Source: Acanthochlamys bracteata (taxonomy: Eukaryota > Streptophyta > Magnoliopsida > Pandanales > Velloziaceae). From it: a stretch of 64,000 nucleotides of DNA. Under the pieces are notes generated by a model. The model was not told where the DNA came from. It saw nothing but the letters and a program-made list of their open reading frames with translations, and did not search any database. The DNA lies in NCBI GenBank assembly GCA_019914995.1, contig CM034138.1, positions 992,001 to 1,056,000 on the forward strand, written 5' to 3'. Made by a program: the position numbers and the translations under genes. Shown piece by piece: positions 46,777 to 62,837 of the stretch (positions are counted from its first letter, which is position 1; every line of letters starts with the position of its first letter).

Positions 46777-48195
46777 ATGTCTCCTGCTACTTCCTTCTCG
46801 CTTATTCCTCTCATGGCCTGCATCATAATACCTCTTTATGGCAGCAGCCAACAAGCCATGGACATGGGCATGGAGCCTTTGGAAAGAGAGACACTGTTCA
46901 AGGTGATGGAATCCATGTCTTCTGATAAGAACTGGAGAGTTTCTTGCCCAGAACCATGCAAACCTGGTTCGCTATGGTTGGGTATTGACTGCAAGCAAGG
47001 CAATGATGGGCACCTCCATGTAACAAAGCTTACATTTGGTAATTTTCCAAATCCTAGCTGCAAGAAAACAGCAAGCTTTCCTTCTGAAGTGTTCAACCTT
47101 CCATACCTTCAATCTTTGTTCTTCTACGACTGTTTTATGACAACCAAGACTTCTGTTAGCATTCCAACATCCCCAAGAAAATCACCAGCAGCTGCTGGTT
47201 CTCTCCAGCAGCTAAATATCAAATCAAACCCAGCTCTCGTTAGTGTTATACCACAACTCATTTCATCTTTCACTTCTCTGCAAGTGTTGACTCTTTCTCA
47301 GAATGGGATTTCTGGAACAATACCAGAAACCATTTCTAGTTTAACTTCTCTTGTTCACCTTGATCTCAGCTACAACTCACTCACAGGAACCATTCCAGAA
47401 CAAATCAATGGGTTAAGAAGCTTAGTAGACCTTGATCTCAGCTGCAACTCTCTCAAAGGAAGCATTCCAGCTTCACTTGGGCAACTGGATCTTCTGCAGA
47501 AGCTCGATTTGAGTTCAAATTCACTAACAGGAACAATCCCAGAAAGCTTGGAGGATCTAAGCTCGTTATCATTCCTAGCATTGAGCAACAACAAACTAAC
47601 TGGGCCATTTCCAAGAGGTCTATCAAAGCTTCAAAACCTTCAATATTTCATAATGGATGACAACCCAATGTTCATTCCATTACCCTTTCAACTCGGAAGA
47701 CTTGCAAAACTTCAAGAACTCCGGTTAGCTAACTCCGGCTACACCGGTTCGATTCCGGGAAGTTTCGCATGGTTGCAAAACCTAACAACTCTGTCTCTAG
47801 AAAATAACAAACTCTCCGGCGAGATTCCTGCAGGTATCAGTGGGCTTACTAGGATATATCACTTGAATCTAAGCAGGAACATGTTGAGTGGAGTAGTTCC
47901 ATTTAATCAAAGCTTTCTGAAAAGGCTTGGAAGAAACTTGGACTTGAGTGGTAATTCAGGTCTCTGCAGTACTAGCTCCGATCGGAGTGAGAGCTCTGTT
48001 TTGGTTAACATGGCTGGAGTTGGTGTTTGTGGTGCTGCAGGAAATACTACTGCTATACAGAAGCCAGTCAAATCAGTAGCAGCAGCTTCTCCAATTAATC
48101 CCAACAACTTCTCCAAATTCATGATGGCTTTTGTTGTTCTCATTTTAACTTATTTTCATTTGAATTTGTTATCGGAGGTTGCTTTAACTCCGTAA
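46777..48195 (+). CDS. LRR receptor-like protein, RLP29-like
   Basis: A single exon encodes 472 residues. Residues 1-25 form a signal peptide. A cap follows with paired Cys (WRVSCPEPCKPGSLW, IDCKQG, NPSCKK). About nine to ten leucine-rich repeats of 24 residues follow, from SLQVLTLSQNGISGTIPETI to YHLNLSRNMLSGVVP, of the plant extracellular GxIP type. A C-terminal Cys pair and a terminal hydrophobic helix (MMAFVVLILTYFHLNLL) could be a membrane span or a GPI signal. There is no kinase domain, so it would need a co-receptor. The cap and the motif NLQYFIMDDNPMF match RLP29 as I recall it, rather than the PII-2 or TMM proteins. It is intact; its ligand is unknown. From memory, the Arabidopsis relative is adjacent to peroxisomal citrate synthase, as here. 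Confidence 0.9.
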   Translation: MSPATSFSLIPLMACIIIPLYGSSQQAMDMGMEPLERETLFKVMESMSSDKNWRVSCPEPCKPGSLWLGIDCKQGNDGHLHVTKLTFGNFPNPSCKKTASFPSEVFNLPYLQSLFFYDCFMTTKTSVSIPTSPRKSPAAAGSLQQLNIKSNPALVSVIPQLISSFTSLQVLTLSQNGISGTIPETISSLTSLVHLDLSYNSLTGTIPEQINGLRSLVDLDLSCNSLKGSIPASLGQLDLLQKLDLSSNSLTGTIPESLEDLSSLSFLALSNNKLTGPFPRGLSKLQNLQYFIMDDNPMFIPLPFQLGRLAKLQELRLANSGYTGSIPGSFAWLQNLTTLSLENNKLSGEIPAGISGLTRIYHLNLSRNMLSGVVPFNQSFLKRLGRNLDLSGNSGLCSTSSDRSESSVLVNMAGVGVCGAAGNTTAIQKPVKSVAAASPINPNNFSKFMMAFVVLILTYFHLNLLSEVALTP

Positions 48196-51100
48196 TGCAG
48201 CAAAACTATAGTAAGATTAATCAAGTCTAACTATATTTATGTGATAACTATTTGTTTCAGATTTTTGTTGCCTGATTGCAGAACTGGAGTTTGCTGGAAT
48301 TTAATGTTTATGTTTGACTCATTACTTGATTTTCTTCTGATTCTTGAAAAAAGTTTAAGTGAACAGTTCATATTGGCTACAGACATTACACACAGTAAGG
48401 ACAACAATCTTTAATTGCTTCGTCTGTCACAATTCATAACACTTATTGATCACTCATTTTTTTCAAATTGACACCAAAAAGCTCTTCTTTTTCAGGTGAA
48501 ATCTGAAAGAGCAATAATCAACGAGTATAAAAGTATCAAAAAATACGTGTAAGAATTTATATGTTTATCTTGGAATTCTATGTTTTTATAGAAAAAACTC
48601 TATACATACAACTCAAATTTTTTGCCTTGTGTGTTTGAAATTTAATGGTCTGAGATAGAAAGAAAGGATCGAACAATCACTCTTAAGGCGTGGGAGACAA
48701 CAATCGCAAAATCCGGCCGGCTTATGAACTGATGAACGTGCGGGTGGGTCCTATACAAAATAGTTGATCAAAACAAAGCTTTAACTTCTTAGATGGGAAT
48801 GAGAAAGCGAAACAAGAAAAAAAGAAAGGAAAAAATTCAATCCAAAAGCAGAAATACATAATTTTGCAATTGGTTCTTTTCACGTGTGCATGCTTGTAGT
48901 TGATGTTGAATGTTTTTACTGCATTGCTTTGGTGTAGCAAGATGAAGTCATTTGAGCTCAGATGAACCTATGCAGATCAGTTTTTCAACACTGTAATGTT
49001 TGAAACCTTGTCTAAATTTTTTTTTATAGTTTTAAATCTTCTTTAGGTTCTTCTTCATTCAGCACATGAACAAGCAGTACAGGAGTACATGTAATAGATT
49101 TCAAACGACTTGACACAACGAACGTGTGGGTGTACGTAGTACTACTACATGCATGGTTGCTACAGGAACATTCTAGATCTTACAGTATCCAAACACACAA
49201 GTTCACACAAAAAACAATTTAGACAAAAAAACAGAGCATGCATTGATGATCCATGTTGAATAAGGAAAAAATTGGAGTGAAAAGGTTAGTAGTGGAGTCA
49301 GATCAAAGGGTGCAAGGGAATAAGAATCACTTGTATTTACAGGAAGAAAGAAAAACTGAGAGCAACAAGAGCTAGGTAGCCGGGTGCTTTGCTGCTGTCT
49401 CAGTCTCACATGGGCAAAGTTCAGTACTTTCAGCAGCATCTCTGCTGCTGCTGCTTCTGCTATGCTTCATGACTTGTTGCTTGGTCACCTGAACTGTTGC
49501 TTTTATTGTGGGTGTGTCATGTAGCAAGTAAACTTTGGAATCAAAACATAAGCAGATATACATACTGGCACTACCTCAGTGAAACACTCATAGTTATCCC
49601 CAGTCAAGGCAAGTTTCTGATAAAACACTTAACGAATGAAAGAGTTAAAACCACCAAAATGCATTGCATTAGAATAAGAACAGAAGGGACCTGTTGGTTT
49701 TCCAAAAAAAAATTGACTACAACACTAAAAAGGGTGAAAAGAAACTTGGCATTATATTACAAGAAGAATAAAAGAACTGCTGATTACACTAAAATGCGTA
49801 ACTCCTGTTACTACCCAGTGACTGGGCATGTCTTTCTAGATGGGTTCATGTTTTTATTTGAAGAAGACGAAGACCTGCCATCTGATTTAGGTAAACTTTG
49901 AGTACTAGATGGGCCGTGATCCAAACTGATCTCCTGACGGTGAACCCAGGAAACCTTTGAAAACATAAGCTTGAGATATAGGACTCTCTTTGCACCAAAA
50001 TCCCACACACCCAACTGAGCTTCAGTCACAATACATACACCAGAAAGGTCCCAATGGTTGTTTCTTTGTGCTCGATTGGTGCAGTACTGACATGCGCAAA
50101 GTTCTTCCACTTGATACTTCAAACCAGCTTCTGTCTTGTTCTTCTGGACCCTTCCATTTCGGTTGCCCGTTGCAATGTGAGAGACCCAGTGTGGTTGGAG
50201 GGTCTTTGGTTAGGACACCAGATAAGTTTTGGGGCGTTTAAAATTACTTATGAAATAAAAATTTTTTAAAATAGAAATATTTTTATTTTTTAAAAAAAAT
50301 TTTAGTTTTTTTAAAAAAATAAAAATATATAATAAAAAAATTATTACGTAAAATTTTTTTATATTTTAAAATTTTTAAATAAATTTAAAAAATATTTATA
50401 AAATATAAATTAAAAAATTTTGTTGAAAAAATGGAATCTGAAACGGGCTCACTGAACATGGATAGCTAGGCGATTTTGCTTGCTCCCTTCCAGGCACAGC
50501 CTCAAACTGGTTTACGCCAAACAGATCTCTGTATCAAACACAAAACCTCAATCATTAGCTCAAAACTTAATTTTTGAGTCTTTCTCATACTATTCCCTCA
50601 TTATGTTGAACAGATATTCAGGTCTAATGGAGCTCCAGGACATCTCAGCTCACTTGCAAGAAGAACTAAGATGTTATAACTTCTCTCAACTAGTTAAGCT
50701 ATGTATACTGTATACTTCAAAGAATAAGCACTTCTAAACACTTTTCATAAGCTCCAGATAAACTACTGGAATGTTTTTTAATTCTATCAATTAACTTTCT
50801 CTCATAAAAATTATTTTTAGCTTAATTTTAATTACATAACAAGTTTAAATTATTTCTAACTCCATTTTTATAAAAAATAAAAATTAAACTCATTCTTAAT
50901 ATATCTATAGTAATTCATTTTTAAAAATCTATATTTTTACATATCTTAATTGTTGTGATTAATATAGACTTGTTTTGATGTTATTGTTTGTATTAGAGAA
51001 TAGGACCAGTTTGCGAGATTGTAGACTGATGTGCTCCGTGAAATCCGAAAAGAATTATTTGCTAAAAAATCACAGTTATTTATAGTTATCTGACTAATTT

Positions 51101-51918
51101 CGGCAGTCAATCTAACTAACAATTTTCATCTAGTTAGTAAAATGCAGTCAATATATGATCCAATTTACAAATTTAATAAAAAATTAATTCATTTATATTC
51201 CATTCAAATTCCATTTTAATCGGATTTAGATTAATTTTGATCAACATAAATTTGATCTAATAAATTAAATTGGTTCGGTTCGAATTCAAATTAATTTAAA
51301 ATTAATTCATTTAATTCATATAATTAAAATTTTATTATATATTTATTTAATAAGAAAAATATTTAAAAGAATAGTACTAAATTTAATTATATGTATATAT
51401 ATATATTATTATATTTTGATTTATTTAGTTTTTAAATTTTATCAAATTTAATATTTTTTATTTTAAATACGTAATAATTTTTATATTTTATAATTTTTGT
51501 CTTAATAATTTAATTAAATATATTTATTTTAGATTCGATTTGATTATTAAATTAAACTAAATTTAAATTAATAATTTAAATCTAATAAATATAACTATTT
51601 TAATTAAATTAAATAATTTGGACGTAATTATTATATAAGTCTATTCTAATTTTGATTTGTTATCACCCGGTGAATTAATGTGCATATATTACGAAATCCC
51701 CAATGGTTTTCGTTCTTGAACAATCTCCGTCTTTTGGAAGAGCATGGAGAAATAGAAACACGTAACAAAAACAAACAACGACAAACGAACAAAAACACGT
51801 AACAACTAAACAACGACAAACAATACCAAATATCAGAAGCTTGATCTACTGATCAACATTTTCGGATTCCATACCCGGAGAAATCTGAAATTGGAATTGA
51901 GCTTTGATTGATTGTTTA
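48196..51918. other. Intergenic between RLP29-like and citrate synthase genes
   Basis: Minus-strand frames at 49371-49563 (Ser-rich, with CTG codon runs) and 49811-50122 (103 codons, Ser-rich tail) look slightly protein-like, but I find no family, splice structure or conserved motif. AT-rich block 50225-50445 starts GGGGCGTTTAAAATTACTTATG and resembles the MITE family. 50760-51660 is very AT-rich. No gene is claimed. Confidence 0.45.
50225..50445 (+). mobile_element. Degraded MITE, same family
   Basis: The left end, GGGGCGTTTAAAATTACTT, matches the family terminal repeat; the body shares ATTACGTAAAATTTTTTTAT with 60563-60814. The right end is diverged. Confidence 0.45.
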
Positions 51919-55274
<3,356 letters not shown>

Positions 55275-55838
55275 AGAAACTAGAGTCCTTAGGTCCTAAT
55301 ACAATAGATAATAGCACAGACGCTTGTTTATCTACAGCTAGAAGTGTTATGATCTCTTCTTTCTTTAAGAAAAGCCAAGATATTGGATTGATTGAAGCCT
55401 TCTGAAAGCTTCGTCAGTGTAAGATTTGTACATTCATACTTGAGGACTGTTGTAAATAAGTTGTACTTCTCTTTATTTACAATAATCAGCATGCATTTGC
55501 GACCGTAAATGCATTGTTCTTTAAGCGTAGAAGTATGAAGGTCACGTTCTTAACCTCTGCAGATCTCTCTCAGAAAGTGTAGGGATCTGGTTAACACAAA
55601 AAGATTTACTGGTCCAATTGTGCAAATTGATTCAATTAGCAACTCTTAGCAAGCAACTCGTTAGATTTGTTAAACAACACAATTATAGGATGGATAGTGC
55701 AAAATGTCTTATCAACTCCCTCCTTTCCGGTATTCTGCAACGCGGGCCAACATAATAATCACAGACCTTATCTGCACTCCTTACTCCGATAAACTTCAGT
55801 ATCCAACTCTTTTGCTTCTCTCTCCACGGAGAAGCCAA
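55275..55838. other. Interval between citrate synthase and plastid L13
   Basis: Same-strand spacing of 564 bp. It holds the citrate synthase 3' untranslated region and the L13 promoter and leader (CT-rich just before the ATG). Confidence 0.6.
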
Positions 55839-57591
55839 ATGGCATCTACCATCACTACTCCGCCGGCGGCGTTCATTCCGGCCACCACTTCTCGCCGTCC
55901 GACAGCCGCTGTCGCCTCTCACTCTTCTCCGTTCCTCGGGTTCAGTACCAAGCTTCTTTCCCCTTGTTCGTTGCACAAGCCCTCAAGGCCACATCTTGCT
56001 GTCCGTTGCCAGCAGCGGGAGGAGAAGCAGCAGCAGCTGGCGATGGTGCCAAGGGAAGAACGGTGGATGTATGAGGAGGACGAAATTAACGGACCGGTAA
56101 AATTTTTCTGCTATGGAATTTTGTGTTTTGAGTTTGGTTAATTAACTGGTTGAGATTCAGTTACAAGCTATGTTTCTATAAAGAGGTTCATAATGTCACT
56201 GTTCCATGTTGTCAAAGCTAGAAAATTAAGCAAATTTCGGACTTTTTGAAAGATCCCTGATGTTTATTCTTTAAATTATAATTTTGTTAAAGAATTTGGG
56301 AATGTAATGTTTGCTGTATGGTTCAGTAATGATGTTATTCTAATCAAGTGACACCTTGTTTGTAATCAGGATATCTGGAATAAGACTTGGTACCCCAAGG
56401 CAGCTGATCATATAAACACTGAAAAGACATGGTATATAGTCGATGCAACTGATAAGATTCTTGGGAGATTAGCGTCGACAGTTGCCATACATATCAGAGG
56501 AAAGAATCTTGCAACCTACACTCCGAGTGTGGATATGGGCGCATTCGTTGTTGTGGTAGGGAGTTTCATTACTTTAGTTTCTGTTGATGATCATCTATGC
56601 CTAAGGAACATTTAAGTTTGTTTTGCTTTGTGTTTCTGTATTGTGATATTGTAACCAAAATTAAGGCAGTTTCCTCCCACATATGTACATGCATAAGTGT
56701 TTTTTTATCAACATCATTTGAAAACCTATTTGACCTTAATTATCAACAGACTAGTGAATATTGATCTCAGAGTTATTTTCCTCGCATTATGCTTTACAGT
56801 ATGATGAAAGGGTTCGTATAGCCAAACCTGGTTAGTTGCATAAGGATGGTACTAGTTGTTGATGCTTTGTTAAACTTTATGCAAAATTTTCATTTCATAC
56901 AGGTAAATGCAGAAAAAGTTGCAGTCTCTGGCAAGAAGCGTACACAAAAGTTATATAGGAGGCATTCAGGCAGGCCAGGTGGTATGAAGGTCGAGACATT
57001 CGATCAGCTTCAACAAAGAATCCCAGAAAGGATTATTGAACATGCAGTGCGAGGCATGCTTCCCAAAGGGAGGGTAAGACATGAATGTCTTTGCTTATCC
57101 ATGAATTTTTAGCAGGCAAGTATCCGACATAGTTGATTTTGGGATGAAAATACTCCTTAACAATTGGATTAATACAACTTCACGTTAGTTGACATGATAT
57201 AACAAGTTGTATTGTACTTTGTGTTGTATTTACGTCACCATAAAAAATGCTAAGCATTTCTAGCAATCCACAAAGTTATTCCGCCCAAAAGCTAAGAATC
57301 AATCTTAGGGAGCTGGTATAATCCCCTTTTTGCATTATATATACTAAATGATAATAAATTAACTAAGAAATACATCTTTACTCCGAGAAGTCTAGCAGTG
57401 TGTGCATAATCATGCTATATTGTAGCAAGCTTAAAATTTTGGTTATTTAATTTGTGTTTTTTTTCTGGCTGCAGCTTGGAAGAAGATTATTTACACACCT
57501 CAAAGTATACAAAGGGCCAGACCATCCACATCAGGCTCAGCAACCTGTTCCTCTACCTATAAGGGACAAACGGATACAGGTCGAGAAGTAG
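55839..57591 (+). CDS. RPL13: Plastid 50S ribosomal protein L13 (uL13c)
   Basis: Four exons, 55839-56096, 56370-56555, 56903-57073 and 57475-57591, encode 243 residues. The first 50 or so residues are a Ser/Thr/Pro-rich chloroplast transit peptide ([20 protein letters not shown]). The bacterial L13 core follows: [67 protein letters not shown], and [14 protein letters not shown] near the end, a complete L13. The product is imported into chloroplasts and assembles into the large subunit. The ATG chosen opens the transit peptide; an upstream in-frame stretch from 55704 has no ATG context or family match. From memory it lies next to VTE6 in Arabidopsis, as in this window. Confidence 0.96.
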
Positions 57592-59600
57592 ATATCCAGT
57601 GCACAAGCAGGAAGTTGTATTTTGTTTTCATTTGACATGGAATTTTGGGTTTTCAATGACAGTGGGATTGTATCACCTTGATGTTTGACAGCTTTTCTCT
57701 TTTCCTTTAAAAGTTGCAGCTTTGGAAGTTACGTAAAGTTGCCCACCAGTTCATTAATACAAATCTTTTGAAGGAGCTTCTATTGTGTGCTTTTGTATGA
57801 GGTCATGTTCCTGGAATAGTGATTTCCATTTGTTTTGGTAGCCGTATGCTCAAAATAAGTTGCTGAGATTGTTAGTATTTGGTCAAATCTTGTCATAGCT
57901 GTTCATCTAACTTCATGTTCATTTATGGTTTAATCTAGGCTGTGCAAGCCAATAACCTTATCACGATCATCTAAGAGAGACACTTGCATGTTGAATTTTA
58001 TTCTGTATGTATAAAAGATGCCACAAGGACATAGAGATTTGATATATAAATTTGTGTTTGATCTTTGCTTCCATGCAAAGGGTGTAGTGATAGCAGCAAT
58101 ATAACTGAGCAACTACAGGCTATCAGAAAGAGCACAACAAGTAATTTTTCATGTTTTATATACATCTTATCTATCATCATGAAACTGGGCATCCAAATTA
58201 TTCAGGAACTTCCAAATTTTAAGAAACAGAGAACTAAAACTATCACCACCTGTGGGTGCACAATTCCACAGTTGTATGTACAGAAGGCTAACAGGTCATA
58301 GAGAACAGAACGCAAGGTTGGCCTGCTTGATTCAACAATTCTTAAATCTTTGCAGACCTATATATCCATCATGTAGATATAAATCAAGAGGAGAGCATCT
58401 CAACAAAGCTTCTCAATGGATACTCTACACAAATGAAGCGCAGACTACAAGTACGGAATCAGTTGATGACTAATCTGACGACTAGTTAAGAGATTGATGC
58501 CAACTTCATTCTCAGACTACAGAACAGCAAAGTCAATGCAAGATGTATCATCAGCTGCTACACCTGTGATATCGCTTGGGCGGTATTCTACGGAATAGAA
58601 AAATCCACCCATTGCTGGGCATTCTGCATGTAGATGTGCATTTGGTAGAACTCAGCATCAAAGGCTAGCTGGACAGATGAGGATGCCTAAACTTATAAAA
58701 ACAACCATCAGCTTGACAGATAAGTAATGCGATACAATTCCCATGCACGATCCGTTTTGATATCATATTAATGGATTTTGGATAAAATTCAACTTTAAAA
58801 ACTATCAGAAAAAATAAAGGTGTCAAAATTTATATAACACCTACCCAATTTGGCAAACAAATAATGCGGAATAATTCAACACCGGAGGCTTAGTGGAACG
58901 TCTTGATACATTGTAGTTTAGCACTCTATTTACAAGCGATTACTACGTTTTTCTTTTTGGTTCTCAGCTTTTTCACATGGTAGGAAGGTATTTCAAGTGA
59001 CGGCCACCGAAGGTAATCTCTTGTCGCACAATAAATTGCCTACCAGACATTGCTGAAGGTCATGGTTTGTCATTGCGTATTACATTACGCTGTTTTTGTA
59101 GGTTGTTGATATAGCCAAAATTGTTTTTGAGCTTTAATATCTACTTACCTGAACTACTCTGAAATCTTGTATCTCCCTTTTACTGGATGATGTGTTTTCC
59201 ATTAAATTGACCCAAAAGTTAAGTCATGGTGTGCTAAAAGTTACAAGAAATTTGATATTAGTTTACTCTATTCAGTGAAAAACTCTTTGCAGGTTCCAAG
59301 AGGAAGAGGGGTGCGGGATACATGCCGTCAAACTCTTTCTTGCTGCCAGTTTCTTTGCAAATTTGTGATTCTACAAATGGTCATTGTAATTTATACAAAA
59401 TGACAGAGGTTCAGATCTGTTCTTTCAAAAGAGAAACTTTGATATATGGTTAAATTTATGTTGTTCATGATTTTCAATTTTGGGTGCGCCTTCTTGTTGA
59501 ACGTCTGAGTTATAATAAATGGGTTGATTTGTGTGAAATTTGTCTACAATTAATAAGGATGGACAACCAATATTCATTGATGTACCTGGTCTCCTTGCTA
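57592..59600. other. Intergenic, with one possible minus-strand exon at 58517-58623
   Basis: On the minus strand after an acceptor-like CATGCAG there is a short frame CPAMGGFFYSVEYRPSDITG then VAADDTSCIDFAVL, stop at 58517. It looks coding but has no recognised family or partner exons. The rest is the L13 3' region and AT-rich DNA. A motif at about 59455-59515 is repeated at the window's right edge. Confidence 0.35.
59455..59515. repeat. Edge motif, copy 1
   Basis: ATTTTCAATTTTGGGTGCGCC through GAACGTCTGAG, closely repeated at about 63957-64000. Marks one end of a duplicated block. Confidence 0.7.
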
Positions 59601-59604
59601 ACTT

Positions 59605-60000
59605 AGAAGAGAATTTGGTCAGTAAAACAAGCGTATCATTACAACTTAGAAGAGAGAATTAAAAAATATATCAGTAAGTTCAACAAGATAGTAAAAGCTT
59701 TCCATTCTGAAAACAAAGCAAGCAGCTCAAACTGTTCTGCCACTCTTGCTTTCTTCATTGCTGCTGCTGCTTCTTCAGCGTTCTGCATATAAGAACAGAG
59801 ACAACGTTGGTTAATAAGCTTCGAAAGTTTCTTGTTCTGTCTCTCACTCTCTTGCCTTGAGAATAGTTCCTTCATGAATTTTTGATAGATCATTGAGAAG
59901 GCAAGTCGTGGTAGAAGAAGAAAAAGACACAGGAGGAAATCGATGGTGTTGTTGAGGAGTCTGCCACTGTCGTTGTTCCTCTTTTGCTGGAGCTGGTTGG
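59605..60000. repeat. Duplicated segment, copy 1
   Basis: About 400 bp that recurs at 62838-63240 with many shared long words (TTAGAAGAGAGAATTAAAAA, TCCATTCTGAAAACAAAGCA) and small indels. Includes a purine-rich leader and an ATG on the plus strand. Confidence 0.85.
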
Positions 60001-60034
60001 GAGATGTAAGAGTAGAAGCTCAGGAGCCAGATGG
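59943..60034 (+). pseudogene. Possible signal-peptide exon of a receptor-like gene, orphaned
   Basis: ATG at 59943 opens a 30-codon frame with a strong signal peptide (LPLSLFLFCWSWLGDVRVEA) ending at a good donor (GG then GTAAG), after a purine-rich leader. Many LRR receptor kinases start with such an exon. No following exons are found before the viral relic, and the duplicate at 63180 is broken by an early stop, so this is likely a stranded first exon. Confidence 0.35.
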
Positions 60035-60562
60035 GTAAGAAGGTTTGCTCAACTTTCTGAAATTGACTCCACTTTCTTTCTGTTTCTTTTATTTTATTTA
60101 TTTTAAAGCTTAACTTAGAGCCTGAGAAGTGTTTATAATGTCCAAAGTTAGAGCTTCTGGTAAAAATAAGCAATATTTAATATCACAATGTTAGGCCTTC
60201 GGTATTGATTTCTCTGAAACGGATAATCAGAAAAGAAGAAATATAAAACGAGAAATAGATAGAGCACTTACAAAAGCTCAAAAGCATTAAGGATTTTTTT
60301 ACTAATTGATTAAATTTATTTTTTTCAAAATTTTTAATATATATAAATTTTTTATTTTTAAATTTACTTTAAAATATATTTAATATAAATACATATACTT
60401 TAAAGATATTTTAATTTATTTTTAAATTTATTTGAAAAATGAGTTTACGTAACACGTAAACACGCTCTAAAAGTTAACAAGATTCGCAGATCAAACTTCA
60501 GAACACGATTCTCAAAGAGAAATAGAAAGAAGTCCACGTTACCTCTTTCACGTGGGTCCTTA
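60035..60562. other. AT-rich, nothing recognised
   Basis: Non-coding stretch between the orphan exon and the MITE; very AT-rich near 60290-60460. Confidence 0.4.
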
Positions 60563-60814
60563 GAGGGACGTTTGAAATTATTTAGAATTTTTATGAAATA
60601 AAAAATATTTTTATTTTTTTTAAAAAATAAATTTTATTTTTTTTATTTTTAAAAAAATAATAATAATATATAATAAAAAAGTTTCATTACGTAAAACTTT
60701 TTTATATTTTTTAAATTTTTAAATAAATTTTTATATATTTATAAAATATATATTAGAAAATATAAAATAAAAAAAATTAAAAAGTAATTTTTAGTAAGCT
60801 GCCCCAAACAGCCC
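60563..60814 (+). mobile_element. MITE, Tourist-like, with TTA target duplication
   Basis: 252 bp. Ends are GAGGGACGTTTG and, read inward from the right, GGGCTGTTTGG. TTA flanks both sides (60560-60562 and 60815-60817). Same family as 35330-35600, where the target is TAA (TTA on the other strand). Confidence 0.75.
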
Positions 60815-61219
60815 TTAGGGACTTCTTTGCAGCTAGCTACAAATTAAAAAAAATCTATTATTGGAGACCAGCACATCTTCCACTACACGTTTCTTTAATT
60901 ATTAAGATCAGTTAAAACAACTTTGTAAAATTGTTTTGAAGTCCGAAGCTCATTGAGTTCTATAAGTATCAGTTTGTATAGACAAATTTCTTTTGCAAGT
61001 GCCGAACTCTCAGGAAAACCAGTGATTTCAAGTGCAAATCTTACTGTAAATCTTTTCTAGCAATAGCTAAGGTACTATTTGTAAGTTTTTCTATAATAAG
61101 TCTCAGTAAATTAGTTTAAGAGATTTCCTGAAAAGGAACCCCTGAAACTTTTATCATGTTTTTTCTCTCATAATTTTTTTATGCAATTTTGTTTTCTGCA
61201 GTTTGCGTATAGATCTCTG

Positions 61220-62640
61220 CTCTCAGTAAAGTAGTTTAATTATTGGAGAAGACCCAAATTCAAGAAGCATGCAGCGAGAAGCTCTTGTTCGCTTAGAGCA
61301 ATTACAATTAAAACCTTACCGATTAGAAAGAAAGATTAATTTTCAAACTTGTGGTGAGGCAGCAGTTTTGCATTTAACTGCTCATGACCCACTCTTATGG
61401 CCAGACGTTGTAGATGCATGGAAGAATTTAGTACTAAGAGAATATTTTAGGAATAGGCACAATTTAAATCCAGAAGATAGCTACATATATTTAGAAACCT
61501 TCTTAGGAGAATCTGTTAGAGCATTATGGGAAGCATTCAAGAAAGAAAGAAGACGAGAGTACCAAGATTTGTTGAATTTAGGAAGTAATCCATATAATTT
61601 TGTTAATAAAGTAGCAACTTTAATTATTGGAGAAGATCCAAACTCAGAGAGCATGCAGCTAGAAGCTCTTGCACGCATAGAGCAATTACAATTAAATGAT
61701 TTGGAAGATATAGGACAATTTTGTAACGAATACACATATTGGGTAGCAAAATCAGGAAATGCCTTTGACCAAGAATTTGGTAAGAGATTGTTTAGAAAAC
61801 TCCCTGGCGCATTAGGTAGAGAAATAGAAAGGTCATGGGAAGAACAGCCGCATGTTAAAGAGAAACCCAACGGATTATGGCCTATTACACATAGAGTAGT
61901 CCATATAATGAAAGTATTAAAGAAAAAATACAGTGAAATAGAAATGACTAAACAACTTGAAGAACTAGTAGATCTAGGTATTTTTTAAAAAATAAAATAA
62001 GAAAAATCCGTTATAGTATTGCTAGATAGTGCTATAGATGTATTTTAGGAATTAATTTTTTCATTGCACCTTTATTATCCACTGCATACTCATCAGATCC
62101 AACTACTTCATATAGTATTGCTAGAGATACAGATAAAAAGAGTTTATTTTGCAATCACTGTGAGGCACTCTCAAGAACTTTCAAAAGAGTTAATGAGCAT
62201 GCTAATGCTCTTCAGACTGAAAAGATAAAGCTCCTTTAGAAAATTGCAGATTTAGAACGACAGCTTATTGAAGTAAGATTGGATTGTATAATCCAGAACA
62301 AAAACTGAGAGCAGAATAAAGAACAGAACACCGATCCCGTTGAGGTTCAATATACGGGTGAGATGGGTGTGCATTCCCCACTGAATGCAAAGTGGTTTCT
62401 TCTAACACCCATAAGCTAGAAGCTAGTCCAGCTCAAACGGCAGCTGGTAAAGACATCTCAAGTCCATTGATCCCTGTCAATTTGGGAAAAATTGCATTAA
62501 CAGGTACTACTGAGGCATCAACATCAGAATTTCCTTTACAGCTAAAAAGAAAAGGAATAACGCTGCATCAGAGTCCATGTTTCTGCTTGTGGTATGTGAT
62601 TTTTTTCACTCTGTGTCCTTTCTTCTTTCAGTTTTATTAG
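61220..62640 (+). pseudogene. Endogenous pararetrovirus relic (Caulimoviridae coat-protein-like)
   Basis: A 239-codon frame (61269-61988) resembles the capsid region of plant pararetroviruses: EYQDLLNLGSNPYNFVNKV, then FCNEYTYWVAKSGNAFDQEF and GKRLFRKLPGALGREIERSW. It ends at TAA 61986-61988. Downstream open pieces (a Cys/His-containing stretch near 62150, another at 62392-62640) may be later polyprotein debris, separated by stops. An approximately 75-bp segment near 61240 recurs near 61620, so the start of the frame is a misplaced or duplicated piece. No reverse transcriptase, movement protein or terminal repeat was found. A Ty3-type gag is the alternative. It is a fragment and cannot produce virus. 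Confidence 0.6.
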
Positions 62641-62837
62641 TGAATGTCCTCATCAACTCCTTACAAATCTAATCCATAAAAAATGCAATAATGATTGCAT
62701 GCCCCTATTGTTATTGCTAATCTATTTATTTCAAAATTAGATTTATCTACTGATTATATTACATTATATTGGTGCTAAACATTTTCATTCAAGCTCATAT
62801 GTCAAGGAAGTTTTTTTCTTTTAAACTTGTGGTTGAG

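Noticed and set aside
49811..50122. 103-codon minus-strand ORF (Ser-rich tail) and the 63-codon frame near 49372-49563
   Set aside because: No recognisable family, splice context or conserved motif; codon makeup could be chance. Left in the intergenic note.
59639..59893. 84-codon minus-strand ORF (Ala/Glu-rich helix) as a gene
   Set aside because: Its duplicate at 62838-63240 carries a stop in the same frame and no family fits; treated as part of the repeat.
61481..61870. 129-codon minus-strand ORF
   Set aside because: Antisense shadow of the pararetrovirus frame.
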